Source: Pseudofrankia inefficax
Lineage (GTDB): Bacteria; Actinomycetota; Actinomycetes; Frankiales; Frankiaceae
Assembly (NCBI RefSeq): GCF_000166135.1
Contig: NC_014666.1
Coordinates: 3,348,001 to 3,412,000 of the forward strand
Reading direction: 5' to 3'
Length of the DNA: 64,000 bases
Shown: positions 1-8,060 of the stretch, one piece after another
How the letters are laid out: each line of letters starts with the position of its first letter
How positions within the stretch are numbered: position 1 is the stretch's first letter
Translations under genes and position numbers: made by a program
The notes under the pieces: model-generated
Told to the model about the DNA's origin: nothing
Seen by the model: the letters and a program-made list of their open reading frames with translations, nothing else
Database searches by the model: none

Positions 1-589
1 CCGCGTGGCTGGTAGTGCAGCCGACGGCGCTCTCCATGACCAGGAAGCGGCCGATACTGGCCATGAGCAGCGCTACCACGCTCGGCGGAACTCCACCGAG
101 GTCGACCTGCTCATCCTCGACGAGCCTGGACAGCACGTCCCGCTCGGTCTCGTGGAACCGGGTGGAGTAGTTGGCGATCTCCGTACGTATGGCCTTGCGG
201 TGGTTGGCGAGGGCCATGAACTCCACGAGCAACGCTGTGCCGCGGCTGTCGCTCGCGAGCTCCCACATCGCGCGTAGCGGCTCCGGGGAGTTCACCGCGC
301 GCGACTGGCGCGCCAGGATCTGGTCGGCCCCGCGCCGGAACACCGCCAACAGCAGATTGTCCAGAGGGCCGAAGTAGTAGTACACGAGTCCGGGGTTGAT
401 CCCCGCGAGCGTGGCGACCCGACGGGTCGTCACGGCGGCATAGCCCTCCTCGAGCATGAGCTGCTCGGCCGCGTCGACCAGCATGGCCCGGGTCGCCGAG
501 TCTTCCGGGCCACGTCGGTGCGAGCCGGCGGGGGCGCCGTCCGGAGGGGACTCGGGACGGTTGCCGGCCTCCACGTTGTCGCTATTCAC
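1..589 (-). CDS. TetR-family regulator (3' end outside window)
   Basis: Reads leftward and runs off the window at base 1, leaving 196 codons. The GTG at 589 is chosen because an in-frame TAG lies a few codons upstream. After a Pro/Gly/Arg-rich N-terminal stretch of about 35 residues comes a typical TetR helix-turn-helix: residues AAVTTRRVATLAGINPGLVY, then YYFGPLDNLL. The ligand domain follows and contains the common phrase VEFMALANHRKAIRTEIANY. It should be a dimeric ligand-responsive repressor. The nearest rightward target is unclear because about 600 bases of apparently non-coding DNA follow. The family is secure; ligand and target are unknown. Confidence 0.85.
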   Translation of the reverse strand, partial: MNSDNVEAGNRPESPPDGAPAGSHRRGPEDSATRAMLVDAAEQLMLEEGYAAVTTRRVATLAGINPGLVYYYFGPLDNLLLAVFRRGADQILARQSRAVNSPEPLRAMWELASDSRGTALLVEFMALANHRKAIRTEIANYSTRFHETERDVLSRLVEDEQVDLGGVPPSVVALLMASIGRFLVMESAVGCTTSHA

Positions 590-1197
590 CGCCGCGCCCT
601 GGAGCTACGGGTCACCACAGTCTCGGCCATGTGCCCATCGTACCGCTGGTCAGCAAGGTGACAGCATTGCCTCCGGTCAGAGTGATTCGTCTACCGGTGG
701 CAGATCGCCGGTCTGGTCGCGACAAAGATGTCGGCGACGCGGGGCCTCGAATCCGATCGACCGCCCACGATCCCGCCGACTACGGGCATACGCCATCCAT
801 GACCGATACGTGGAACAAGACTCAAGGATACCCGGCGGCGATAGTCCTTGTCTGACAATGAGGCCTGCAGCTCTAAGGTGGCGCGGCCGAAAACGCCAAG
901 ACTGTGGAAACGCCTTTGCCTCGGTTGCTACACCGATGAACCGACCGTAGGCGCGACTGGCAATTAGCCGGGTCGAGGGCTCGCGCGGATCTCGCTGCAC
1001 AGCCTGATCGACACTCGCCCAGCAGGCGGTCTACTCCGAGGTGCGGCGGCGCGGTGGTTCGCGCCCGGATGGCGCGGGCGCGGTCTGTTACCGCGGTCGG
1101 TCTCGGGCGTTGTCGCCGGAATGGTTCTCGGCCGCTCCACCGGCTGCGGTCTCGCCTGGTGGAACCGCACCCGGTCGGGCCGTGCGAGGAGGGCCGG
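590..1197. other. Intergenic, no supported gene
   Basis: About 600 bases between the TetR gene start and the SDR stop. Reading frames here are short and arginine-rich, with no recognisable domain. Base composition is somewhat lower in GC around 640-950 than in the neighbouring genes. The TetR promoter must lie in its left part, but no convincing -35/-10 pair was found. Confidence 0.5.
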
Positions 1198-1941
1198 CTA
1201 CAGGACCGCTCCTCCATTCGCCGCGATGATCTGGCCGGTGACGTAACCCGCCGCCTCCGAGCACAGGAAGGCGGCCGTGGCACCGATGTCGTCGGGTGTG
1301 CCGATCCGGCCGGCAGGGATCATCCGGGAGATAGTCTCGGTCCTCGGGATGTTCCGGTCGCTCTGAGCGCCACGCATTAGCGGGGTGTCCACCGCAAAAG
1401 GCGGAATCGTGTTCGCCGTGATGCCGCGGCCAGCGTACTCGAGCGCGACGGCCTTGGTCAGGCCGATCACGCCAGCCTTCGCGGCCGAGTAATGCCCCTG
1501 CCGAGCGGTGCCGGTCTGCCCGGCCGCGGACGAGATCGTCACGATACGACCCCAGCCGGCCGCGACCATGTCGGGTACGACCGATTGGATGCAGTGGAAG
1601 GTACCGGTCAGGTTGACCGCGAGATACCTCTCCCACAGTTCGAGGCTGATCTCCTCGAACGCCACGAACCCGGAGATCCCGGCGCTGGTGACGAGAATAT
1701 CGACGGGCCCAAGCTCTGCGCGGACACGGTCCAGCGCGGCATCCACCGCCGCCCGATCCGAGACATCGGCCTCGGTGGACATCGCCTGGGCGCCCTCGGC
1801 CCGTAGGCGTTCTGCGACGTCTTTCGCGGCGGCACCGTCACGGTCGAGCACGGCTACCCGCCGTCCTGCTCGCGCCAGGTGGCCGCAGACGGCACTTCCT
1901 AGGCCCGACGCACCGCCGGTTACTAAGGCCACACGCGTCAT
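1198..1941 (-). CDS. SDR-family NAD(P)-dependent oxidoreductase (FabG-like)
   Basis: A 247-residue classical short-chain dehydrogenase. The Rossmann motif TGGASGLG is at residues 8-15, an NNAG-equivalent TSAG near 86-89, and the catalytic set is Ser137/138, Tyr151 and Lys155 (YSAAK). The C-terminal GGAVL ending fits FabG-type 3-oxoacyl or hydroxyacyl dehydrogenases. The ATG is preceded at about -12 by AGAAGGGA. It stands alone: nothing supported lies within 600 bases downstream, and about 1 kb of degraded DNA lies upstream. The substrate cannot be told; with this much CoA metabolism nearby, a 3-hydroxyacyl-CoA or an alcohol is plausible. Confidence 0.9.
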   Translation of the reverse strand: MTRVALVTGGASGLGSAVCGHLARAGRRVAVLDRDGAAAKDVAERLRAEGAQAMSTEADVSDRAAVDAALDRVRAELGPVDILVTSAGISGFVAFEEISLELWERYLAVNLTGTFHCIQSVVPDMVAAGWGRIVTISSAAGQTGTARQGHYSAAKAGVIGLTKAVALEYAGRGITANTIPPFAVDTPLMRGAQSDRNIPRTETISRMIPAGRIGTPDDIGATAAFLCSEAAGYVTGQIIAANGGAVL

Positions 1942-2203
1942 GTTGCTCTGGTCCCTTCTCAGTCACGTCCGGCCAGCCGACATACCCGCGTAGACCGCAG
2001 ACAGGCGATCCGGTGGCTGCTGTCGTCGCGCGGGGCCTGTGGTCCGTCGGACGCTCAAACGATCAATCGCCCTCCACGCCGTCAGGCGGATGGGCGCCAG
2101 CAGTGCCGCGATCGTGTCCGCGTTCCTCCGGATAACGCCGAGAATCAGCTGCCAGGAACGCTGCCGACGACCTCGTCAGGCGACTGGCCAATGTCGTTAG
2201 GCA

Positions 2204-2216
2204 GATGTCTAACATC
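2204..2216. promoter_or_regulatory. Inverted repeat upstream of the SDR gene, GATGT-CTA-ACATC
   Basis: A 5-bp perfect inverted repeat with a 3-base spacer, about 260 bases upstream of the SDR start. Nearly the same sequence occurs at 9505-9518 (GATGTTAAGACATC), and a relative at 41491-41503. This suggests a shared operator; no binding protein can be assigned. Confidence 0.35.
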
Positions 2217-2682
2217 AGGCTCGGGCTGCGGTCAAGCGGCGCGAGGTCTCGAGGTCGGCCGAGCACCGGCGGTGTCCATCAAGACGCGCGACCAGCCCAG
2301 ACACATACTCGGCCACCCGCCGCGGCGGCTCGGCCCGCCCGAACCGCGCCCCGACTCGACCACACAGGCCTTCCAGTGCCGCCGGCCACGCGTCCACCAC
2401 TACGGCGTCAATCATCCATATTGATCATCAACTGTGAGTTCGGCGACCCTGACCTGCGCGGTTAGACCGAGTTGGCGTAGGCGAACGGCGGCGAGCCGGC
2501 TAGTCCCGCCTGAAGGGCCGCGCTGGCGGCACTGCGGCGTCTGCCGCCGCGTTCCCCGGCGGCACCACGACCGGCTCCAGTTACACCGTCGGCGCCGAGA
2601 CCGCCGTCGGTCGAGGAACAGAACCCGCGGGCCTGCTCGCCTCGACGACCGACGCCCGCGGGAAGGTCACGGCCTACCGCGG

Positions 2683-2787
2683 AACGAGCGCTTCTACAAG
2701 ACGTTCCGCCCCGACCTGGAGAACCCGACCCGCGAGGACGCGGAGCTGGCGTTCCCGGTGCTGCAGGCGATGCCGATCCCCAGTCCC
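2683..2787 (+). pseudogene. Fragment of a mycofactocin-type SDR (C-terminal part)
   Basis: One frame encodes 35 residues containing NERFYKTFRPDLENPTRED followed by LQAMPIP. This matches the characteristic C-terminal stretch of mycofactocin-coupled SDRs, where a Met/Phe-rich start, RPDLENPTR and a (L/M)P(V/I)P sequence precede the final NAD-fold segment. Upstream the match is lost within a few codons by a frame change. Downstream the usual ILFLASDEARYVTG segment is absent. It is therefore a decayed remnant, not a gene. The family match is from memory of the motif, not a search. Confidence 0.5.
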
Positions 2788-2958
2788 GACACGACTGATC
2801 GCTCCGCTTCCCGGTCCGCGGAGAAGGTCCACGTGGATGCTCTTCCGTCCAGCGCACACAGCTCGTCGGCGGTGAGCCGGGTGATCCCCTGGAAGTCGGA
2901 CCGGGACACTCCGCCGGGTTCGTCGGGAATGTGACGGTCCAACCGATATGCCTGCGCC

Positions 2959-3642
2959 GTGTGTCACCGTGGCCGGGTGATCTATGCACGGAATGCCGGT
3001 GCGCGGTCGGTCGCCTCGGCCGTGTATGCCGCTGTCCTGGCCGTGGTGCTTACCGGTGCGGCGGCGTGCTCGCACGCCAGGCATCTCGTTCCCGCGGGGC
3101 CACGCCCGGCGGACATCGTGATCGACGCGGACGCCGCCCGGGTGCTGGAGTTTGGCTCCATCGGTGACTTCCACATGCTCGTCGGTGGGCAGGGCACTCC
3201 GGTCGACCCGGCGACCGCCCGGGTGGTCGGGCCGAAGTTCTCCGTCGACCTGGACGCGACGGCGGTAGTCACGTCCATCAACGATGCCGTGCTTTTCGAA
3301 AGCCTCGAAAACCAGCTCGCCCCGGACGACGTGAGCGGGCTGCTCCGTCATCCCCATCGGGTCACCGCCGGCTACGAGCTGCTGTTCGCCCACGTACCGG
3401 ATGGCGGCCGGCTGCCGGAGCCGCTGCGCGGCTATCCCACGATCGCCTCCGACCCGGGCTGGCAGGTCCTGGTGGGCGGTCAGCGCCGGCCGCTCACCGA
3501 AGCGAGTGACACCTTCTCGCTCCAGCCGGGGTCCATCGTGGTCGTGAGCGTTCCCGTCGGCCTGGACGCCTACCTGCTCGCCGCCAACGACGACTGGACC
3601 GAGATGATCAGCCTGCGTACCGGTCGCGTCGTCCCCGCCTGA
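2959..3642 (+). CDS. Putative lipoprotein, unknown function
   Basis: 227 residues from the GTG at 2959; a GTG at 2977 is an equally good start. The N-terminus has Arg residues, then a hydrophobic stretch (VASAVYAAVLAVVLTG) ending in the lipobox TGAAAC, so the mature protein should be lipid-anchored outside the membrane. The remainder is soluble, about 190 residues, rich in beta-prone Val/Gly/Asp segments, with no recognised catalytic motif. Codon use is normal for the genome. It is isolated between degraded stretches, so context says little. No function is assigned. Confidence 0.7.
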   Translation: MCHRGRVIYARNAGARSVASAVYAAVLAVVLTGAAACSHARHLVPAGPRPADIVIDADAARVLEFGSIGDFHMLVGGQGTPVDPATARVVGPKFSVDLDATAVVTSINDAVLFESLENQLAPDDVSGLLRHPHRVTAGYELLFAHVPDGGRLPEPLRGYPTIASDPGWQVLVGGQRRPLTEASDTFSLQPGSIVVVSVPVGLDAYLLAANDDWTEMISLRTGRVVPA

Positions 3643-4437
3643 CGGCTCCGGCCCCGAGGCCCGTGAGAAATCGCGACAGGGCCGCCGTCCGGACAAGACG
3701 GCCATGAACGGACCCACGGAACAGGGAAACGCCGTGACACATGGCTGTCGTCGCCGCGGCCATCAGCGGAGGCGGCAGCCAGCGCTCGTCGGCTCAGCTG
3801 GGTCTCCTGGGAGATCAGCTGGTCGCAACGTGCCGACCAATCATTGGCGCCGACTGAGCAGGGGAGCATGCCGCTCCCCGCAGGCGGCGAGGGCGCATCA
3901 CTCACCGCCGCCACCGTCCCCACCGCCGTCGCCACCGTCGGCGTCGGCCGCCGCACCGTCATCCGCCGCGACGGCCGCGTCCGGAGGTTCAGCGGGCGCC
4001 TTCGGCTCGGACTCAGGCTCGGGTTGAGGTTGGGGCTGCGGCTGGTTCGACCGCTGTGCCGATCAGGGCGACCCGGGCGGAGCCGCGGGCGGTGGCGAGA
4101 ACCCGGATCACGCGGTTCGGTCAGTGCCCGGCGGATGTCGCGGGCGAGGGCGAGTCGGGTCCCGGGATCGCGAGGGTCACGGCGACGCCGGCCCGTTCCG
4201 CGGTGTCGATGCAGGCCCGGAGTTCGCGGGCGAGAGGGGTCGGGACGTCGTCGCTCTCGGCGAACAGCCGGCGGATGCGGGCGGCCTCGACCGCGCGCGG
4301 CCCGGATCACCGGATCGGCTGGATCCGCTGAACGCCTGACGCCGTCAATGCCCATTTCAGCGCCCTCGCGGACCGGGCACAGCGCTTCACCAGTCCTGAC
4401 GAGCTGGCAGGTTGACGTCTGGTCTGCCGGTGGATCA
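3643..4437. other. No intact gene; holds a broken minus-strand gene
   Basis: About 800 bases between the lipoprotein stop and the MerR gene stop. The plus-strand frames are arginine-rich and composition-driven. The minus strand from about 4380 to 3898 shows gene-like codon use split between frames (separate entry). Nothing else supported. Confidence 0.5.
3898..4380 (-). pseudogene. Degraded gene, possibly sensor-kinase-like
   Basis: On the minus strand a stretch reads AVEAARIRRLFAESDD, then LARELRACIDTAERAGVAVT, then RVLATARGSARVALIGTA, in one frame broken by a single TGA at about 4120-4122. A frame change follows, and the text continues as an acidic tail (QPQPQPEPESEPKAPAEPPD, then an Asp/Gly-rich end) to a TGA at 3898. 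The middle part resembles the region before the ATPase domain of some actinobacterial sensor kinases; this family call is weak. At least one nonsense and two frame changes mean the gene is dead unless the sequence has errors. Confidence 0.4.
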
Positions 4438-5382
4438 TCAGCGGGCGAGTGGTCGCAGCAGCGCGAGGGCGGTGGTGAGGTCGGCGGGCCGTTCGATGGT
4501 GGGAGGCAGGTCCGGCCAGCCGGGGCCGGCGGCGGCGAGCAGGGGCTGGTGCCGGCCGAGCAGGCAGGCCTGGAGTTGATGGGGGTCGCCGGTCGCCTGC
4601 GTGTGTGACCAGATGAGGACGGCGGTGGGGCGGGTTCGGTGGATGGTGGCGGTGAGCGCCGTCGACGGGACTCTGGGGGCGAGCACGCGGCTGGTGGCGC
4701 CGTGTTCGGCCAGTGCGGCGGCGAGCGCTTCGAGGGGCAGGGTGTGCTGTTCCTCGGCGGCGCAGGCGAGCAACAGCCGAGGTTGCCGGGCGGGGTCGTC
4801 GGGCCGGGGTACCGCGGTGAGCGCTTCGGAGACGCAGCGGGAAAGCAGATGCTCGACCTCGATGAGCCGTCCGGTCGCGGCGTGGCGTTTCCCTAGGCCG
4901 ACCAGCACGGGGCATAGGAGATCGTTCCAGGTGTCGGCGACTCCGTGGTCTCGTATCGCTGTGGTGATGAGGCCGCTGATCGTCGCGGTGTCGAGCCGCA
5001 TCGCGGCTCGCGCGAGGCCGCGGGCGGCAGGGCCGGCGGCTGGGCCGACCGCGATCGTGTGGCCGCCGCCGTCGTGGCCGCCGCCGTTGCGGCTGCTGCC
5101 GTCGTGTCCGGCGCTGTCGTGTCCGGCGGTGGGTGGGGCGGCCGGGACGGGTGGGCGGGTGAGGACGGTGCGGGCCGCTTCGGCGGCGGGAAGGCCGCGG
5201 GCGGTGAGCTGGGCCATGAGGTCGAGCCGGGCGATGTCGGCCTCGGTGTAGCGGCGGTGTCGCCCGGGGGAGTGCTGGCTGGGTCCCAGGCCGTAGCGTT
5301 GATGCCAGGTTCGCAGGGTGGTGACGGCTATGCCGAGCCGGCGGGCGACGTCTCCCGCGCTGGCGCTGTCCGGCTCGTTCAC
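4438..5382 (-). CDS. MerR-family regulator with B12-binding-like C-terminus
   Basis: 314 residues. Residues 9-50 form a MerR winged helix (AGDVARRLGIAVTTLRTWHQ ... HRRYTEADI). A His/Gly/Asp-rich linker (GHD repeats) spans 88-108. Residues about 120-310 resemble the cobalamin-binding region of LitR/CarH light-response regulators. EVEH is at 175-178, and EEQHTLP at 210-216 corresponds to the axial-ligand His (H213). The Trp of the CarH Wx9EH motif is His167 here, and the Gly after the ligand His is Pro216. It lies 88 bases downstream of the polyprenyl synthase on the same strand, a pairing usual for carotenoid control. Whether it still binds B12 is uncertain. Confidence 0.8.
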   Translation of the reverse strand: MNEPDSASAGDVARRLGIAVTTLRTWHQRYGLGPSQHSPGRHRRYTEADIARLDLMAQLTARGLPAAEAARTVLTRPPVPAAPPTAGHDSAGHDGSSRNGGGHDGGGHTIAVGPAAGPAARGLARAAMRLDTATISGLITTAIRDHGVADTWNDLLCPVLVGLGKRHAATGRLIEVEHLLSRCVSEALTAVPRPDDPARQPRLLLACAAEEQHTLPLEALAAALAEHGATSRVLAPRVPSTALTATIHRTRPTAVLIWSHTQATGDPHQLQACLLGRHQPLLAAAGPGWPDLPPTIERPADLTTALALLRPLAR

Positions 5383-5470
5383 TGGCCTTGTCTACCGCGG
5401 ATGGGTGACAGAGCGGGGAATCGCCGCGGTGAGGCGAGGGTGACGGAGCCCGGCGGCGACCACCTGCGTG

Positions 5471-6589
5471 TCACGAGGATCGCTGGCTGGCCGCGGTGGC
5501 GAGGCGGCAGAGCGCCTCACGGGTCTGCGGGTCGAGTGGACCATCGTTGACCGCGGCGAATGCGTGGGCGACTCGTTCGGCGATCATCCGGTTGAGCTGG
5601 GTGACCGCGCCCGTCCGCGTGATCAGCGCGGCCAGGCGCGGCAGATCCTCCGGCGAGCGGCGAGCCAGCAGTGCGCGCAGTTCGGCGGCCTCAGTGCCGG
5701 TCGCGCTCGAGCGGGCGAGTTCGACGAGCACGGTCGATCTGCCGCGCAGGAGGTCCTCACCCACCGGTTTGCCGGTGACGTGCGGGTCGCCGTAGACGCC
5801 GAGCAGGTCGTCGCGCAGTTGGAATGCTTCGCCGACCGCCAGGCCGTAGCGGGTGTACACCCGCGCCAGCGTCCCGTCGCCGGTGGCGCCACCGAGCATG
5901 GCTCCATAGACGAGTGGCCTCACGACCGTGTAGCTGGCCGTCTTGAGCCGGGCGACGCGCAGGGCGTGCTCGACGGGTGACGGGTCGCGGGCGGCGTTGC
6001 CGAGCAGGTCCAGGAACTGCCCGGCGATCGCCTCCAGGCGCATCCGGTCATACCCCTCACGGGCGGTGAGCAGCGTCGCCGCCGGCAGCTCGGCGTTGCC
6101 GGCGAGCCGGTCGGCCCACACCATGCACAGGTCGCCGATGAGGATCGCGGCGTGGTGCCCGAACTCGTCCGGGTCTCCAGGCCAACCGAGGGCGACGTGG
6201 CGGGCGGCTACCGCTCGGTGCGCGGTCGGCAGGCCCCGCCGGGTGGCGGAGTCGTCCATGACGTCGTCGTGGACGAGCGCGCACGCGTGCAGCAGCTCCA
6301 GCGCGCCCAACGCGGGCAGCACCGGCGCCACCGGCCGGTCCGGTCCGGCGGCGCCGCGCCACCCCCAGAAGGCGAACACGGACCGCAGGCGCTTTCCGCC
6401 ACCGAGGACCATCTGCCGAGCCACGGCGACCAGCACCTCGAGGCTGGGATCCAGATCCGTCAACGACGCGGCCTCCGCGTCCAGGAACGCCGTCAGCAGG
6501 CGATGAACAGCGTCGGCGACGTCCACGGAAGGCGACGACAGAGCGTCCGCCACCCTCGCGGTGACCCCCGCGCCAGCGTGCTCTACCAC
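5471..6589 (-). CDS. Polyprenyl (geranylgeranyl/farnesyl-type) diphosphate synthase
   Basis: 372 residues, full length for the family. GGGKRLR at 63-69 binds the allylic or isopentenyl diphosphate. The first Asp-rich motif DDVMD is at 108-112 followed by RRG, and the second, DDLLG (QLRDDLLGVYGD), is at 260-264. It should condense isopentenyl diphosphate with an allylic primer to make C15-C20 or longer prenyl diphosphates in the cytoplasm. It heads a two-gene unit with the MerR gene. No phytoene synthase or other carotenoid gene is in the window, so the product's fate (carotenoid, quinone or other) is open. Chain length cannot be read reliably from sequence alone. Confidence 0.93.
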   Translation of the reverse strand: MVEHAGAGVTARVADALSSPSVDVADAVHRLLTAFLDAEAASLTDLDPSLEVLVAVARQMVLGGGKRLRSVFAFWGWRGAAGPDRPVAPVLPALGALELLHACALVHDDVMDDSATRRGLPTAHRAVAARHVALGWPGDPDEFGHHAAILIGDLCMVWADRLAGNAELPAATLLTAREGYDRMRLEAIAGQFLDLLGNAARDPSPVEHALRVARLKTASYTVVRPLVYGAMLGGATGDGTLARVYTRYGLAVGEAFQLRDDLLGVYGDPHVTGKPVGEDLLRGRSTVLVELARSSATGTEAAELRALLARRSPEDLPRLAALITRTGAVTQLNRMIAERVAHAFAAVNDGPLDPQTREALCRLATAASQRSS

Positions 6590-6666
6590 ACCGGCAGCGT
6601 ACCTCCGCGGTCAAGTTGCGTCGATTGGTGCGTCGAAATCTGGTCCCCGGGGCCGGGTCGCGGTCC

Positions 6667-6721
6667 TTGACGTCCACAGGCCGACCTGCCTAGAGTAAGC
6701 ATTCTGCATTATATTTACTCT
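6667..6721 (+). promoter_or_regulatory. Promoter with overlapping inverted repeat, upstream of the solute-binding gene
   Basis: TTGACG (6667-6672), an 18-base spacer and TAGAGT (6691-6696) make a good vegetative promoter for the gene starting at 6798. A perfect 7-bp inverted repeat, AGAGTAA (6692-6698) / TTACTCT (6715-6721), covers the -10 and the start region, as expected of a repressor site. A short direct repeat GCATT-CT-GCATT sits inside it. Confidence 0.55.
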
Positions 6722-6797
6722 CGGCGGTGCCAACCTGCCCCTGGCGCCAGGGGGTACGTGACGAAATAGCGGCCTGGTAGGGGAGAAGGAACAACCG

Positions 6798-8060
6798 GTG
6801 CTAGGAACTGGCAGTAGCGGTCGGCGATTACGGATCCAGGTCGGGCTGAGTCTTTTCGCTGCCGTCGCGGTCGCGCTGGCCGCCTGCGGCGGATCGTCGG
6901 GAACAGTCAGTGGTAGGGCCAGCTCCAGTAATTCGCCGACCGTCACCCTCAAGATTGGCGTACTGGCCGACATCACCGGGCCGCTCTCCACGATCGGTAA
7001 CGCCGCGCTCAACGGCATCAAGGCGGGTATCGAGGACGTAAAGTCGCAGGGTTACGACGTCCAATACACTCTTGCCGACACGAACTCGACGCCAGCGGGC
7101 GCTGTCATCGCCGCTCGGCGGCTGGTCGACCAGCAGCATGTCACCGCGGTTCTCACGGGTTCCGCGATGACCTTCGCCTCTGCTCCGTACCTGCAGCAGC
7201 ACCAGATTCCCGTGATCGGGCCGGCGCTGGACGGGCCCCACTGGATCGATGACACCAACATGTTCCCGACCTACGGCTATCTCAAGCCGACCCAGGTGGC
7301 CACGACCATCGGGAAGCTGCTGAAGCAGCAGGGCGTGTCGAACGTCGCGAGCGTGGGTTACTCGCTGAAGTCCGCCGCTCAGGCCGCCAGCGGCTATGCC
7401 GCGTCGGCGGAGGTGGCCGGTCTGCGGGTCGGCTATCTCAACACGACCGTGCCCGTGGGTAGCACCGATGTCGGGCCGCTTGTCCTTGCCATGAGGAACG
7501 CGAAGATCGACGGATTCGTGGGGCCGCTGGCCTCCGCGACCGCGATCGCGGTGCTGACCGGGCTGCGGCAGCAGGGCGTCGAGGTCAAGTTCGCCGCCGT
7601 GCAGTCTGGCTACGGCAACGACCTTCTCAAGGCAGGCCCCGCCACAGCGCGTAACGCGACTGGAGCGTATTTCCTGACGTCCTACCAGCCAGTCGAGATG
7701 AACACGCCGGCTACCCAGCGCTTCCAGCGTGCGCTGCGCGCGGTCGGCGCGCCGGCGGAGCCGTCGGCCGCGACCTACGACGGGTTCACCGCGGTCGAGC
7801 TCCTCGTCCGCGGCGCGAAGGCGACCAGCGGCACCGCGACATCGAGTGGTCTGATCAAGACGCTCGGTTCGATCACCGACTGGGATGGGGCCGGTCTGTT
7901 CGGCAGCGTGCGGGTCGACTTCGCTGATCGGACCAGGACCAGTTCCGTCGGCGTGAACGACTGCCTGTTCGTCAGCAGGTGGGACGGCACGGCCTTCCAG
8001 CCCGTCACGGGCGCGACACCGGTCTGCGGTGCGGCCGTTCCAGGGAGGACCGTGTCATGA
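6798..8060 (+). CDS. ABC transporter solute-binding lipoprotein (branched-chain amino acid/amide type)
   Basis: 420 residues. The signal peptide carries the lipobox LAAC near residue 33. The body has the periplasmic-binding-protein type 1 signature (VLADITGPLSTIGNAALNGI) and VAARRLVDQQHV-like features of LivK/HAAT substrate-binding proteins. It would capture a small amphiphilic solute outside the membrane for an ABC importer. No permease or ATPase gene is nearby, so partners must be encoded elsewhere. It is followed with a 4-base ATGA overlap by the DUF7064-like gene, implying a shared transcript. An operator-like repeat lies over its promoter. Confidence 0.9.
   Translation: MLGTGSSGRRLRIQVGLSLFAAVAVALAACGGSSGTVSGRASSSNSPTVTLKIGVLADITGPLSTIGNAALNGIKAGIEDVKSQGYDVQYTLADTNSTPAGAVIAARRLVDQQHVTAVLTGSAMTFASAPYLQQHQIPVIGPALDGPHWIDDTNMFPTYGYLKPTQVATTIGKLLKQQGVSNVASVGYSLKSAAQAASGYAASAEVAGLRVGYLNTTVPVGSTDVGPLVLAMRNAKIDGFVGPLASATAIAVLTGLRQQGVEVKFAAVQSGYGNDLLKAGPATARNATGAYFLTSYQPVEMNTPATQRFQRALRAVGAPAEPSAATYDGFTAVELLVRGAKATSGTATSSGLIKTLGSITDWDGAGLFGSVRVDFADRTRTSSVGVNDCLFVSRWDGTAFQPVTGATPVCGAAVPGRTVS

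Larger units (their letters stand above)
1942..2958. other. About 1 kb of degraded or intergenic DNA
   Basis: No intact gene. It contains an inverted repeat, GATGT-N3-ACATC, at 2204-2216 (probable control site of the leftward SDR) and an SDR fragment at 2683-2787, entered separately. The overlapping long reading frames on both strands are arginine/proline-rich and look like shadows. Confidence 0.5.

Noticed and set aside
2674-3717. 347-codon minus-strand frame
   Set aside because: Antisense to the lipoprotein gene, which has a signal peptide, lipobox and normal codon use.
3844-4608. 254-codon plus-strand frame in the gap before the MerR gene
   Set aside because: Arginine/serine/glycine-rich, no domain, and its end is antisense to the MerR gene.
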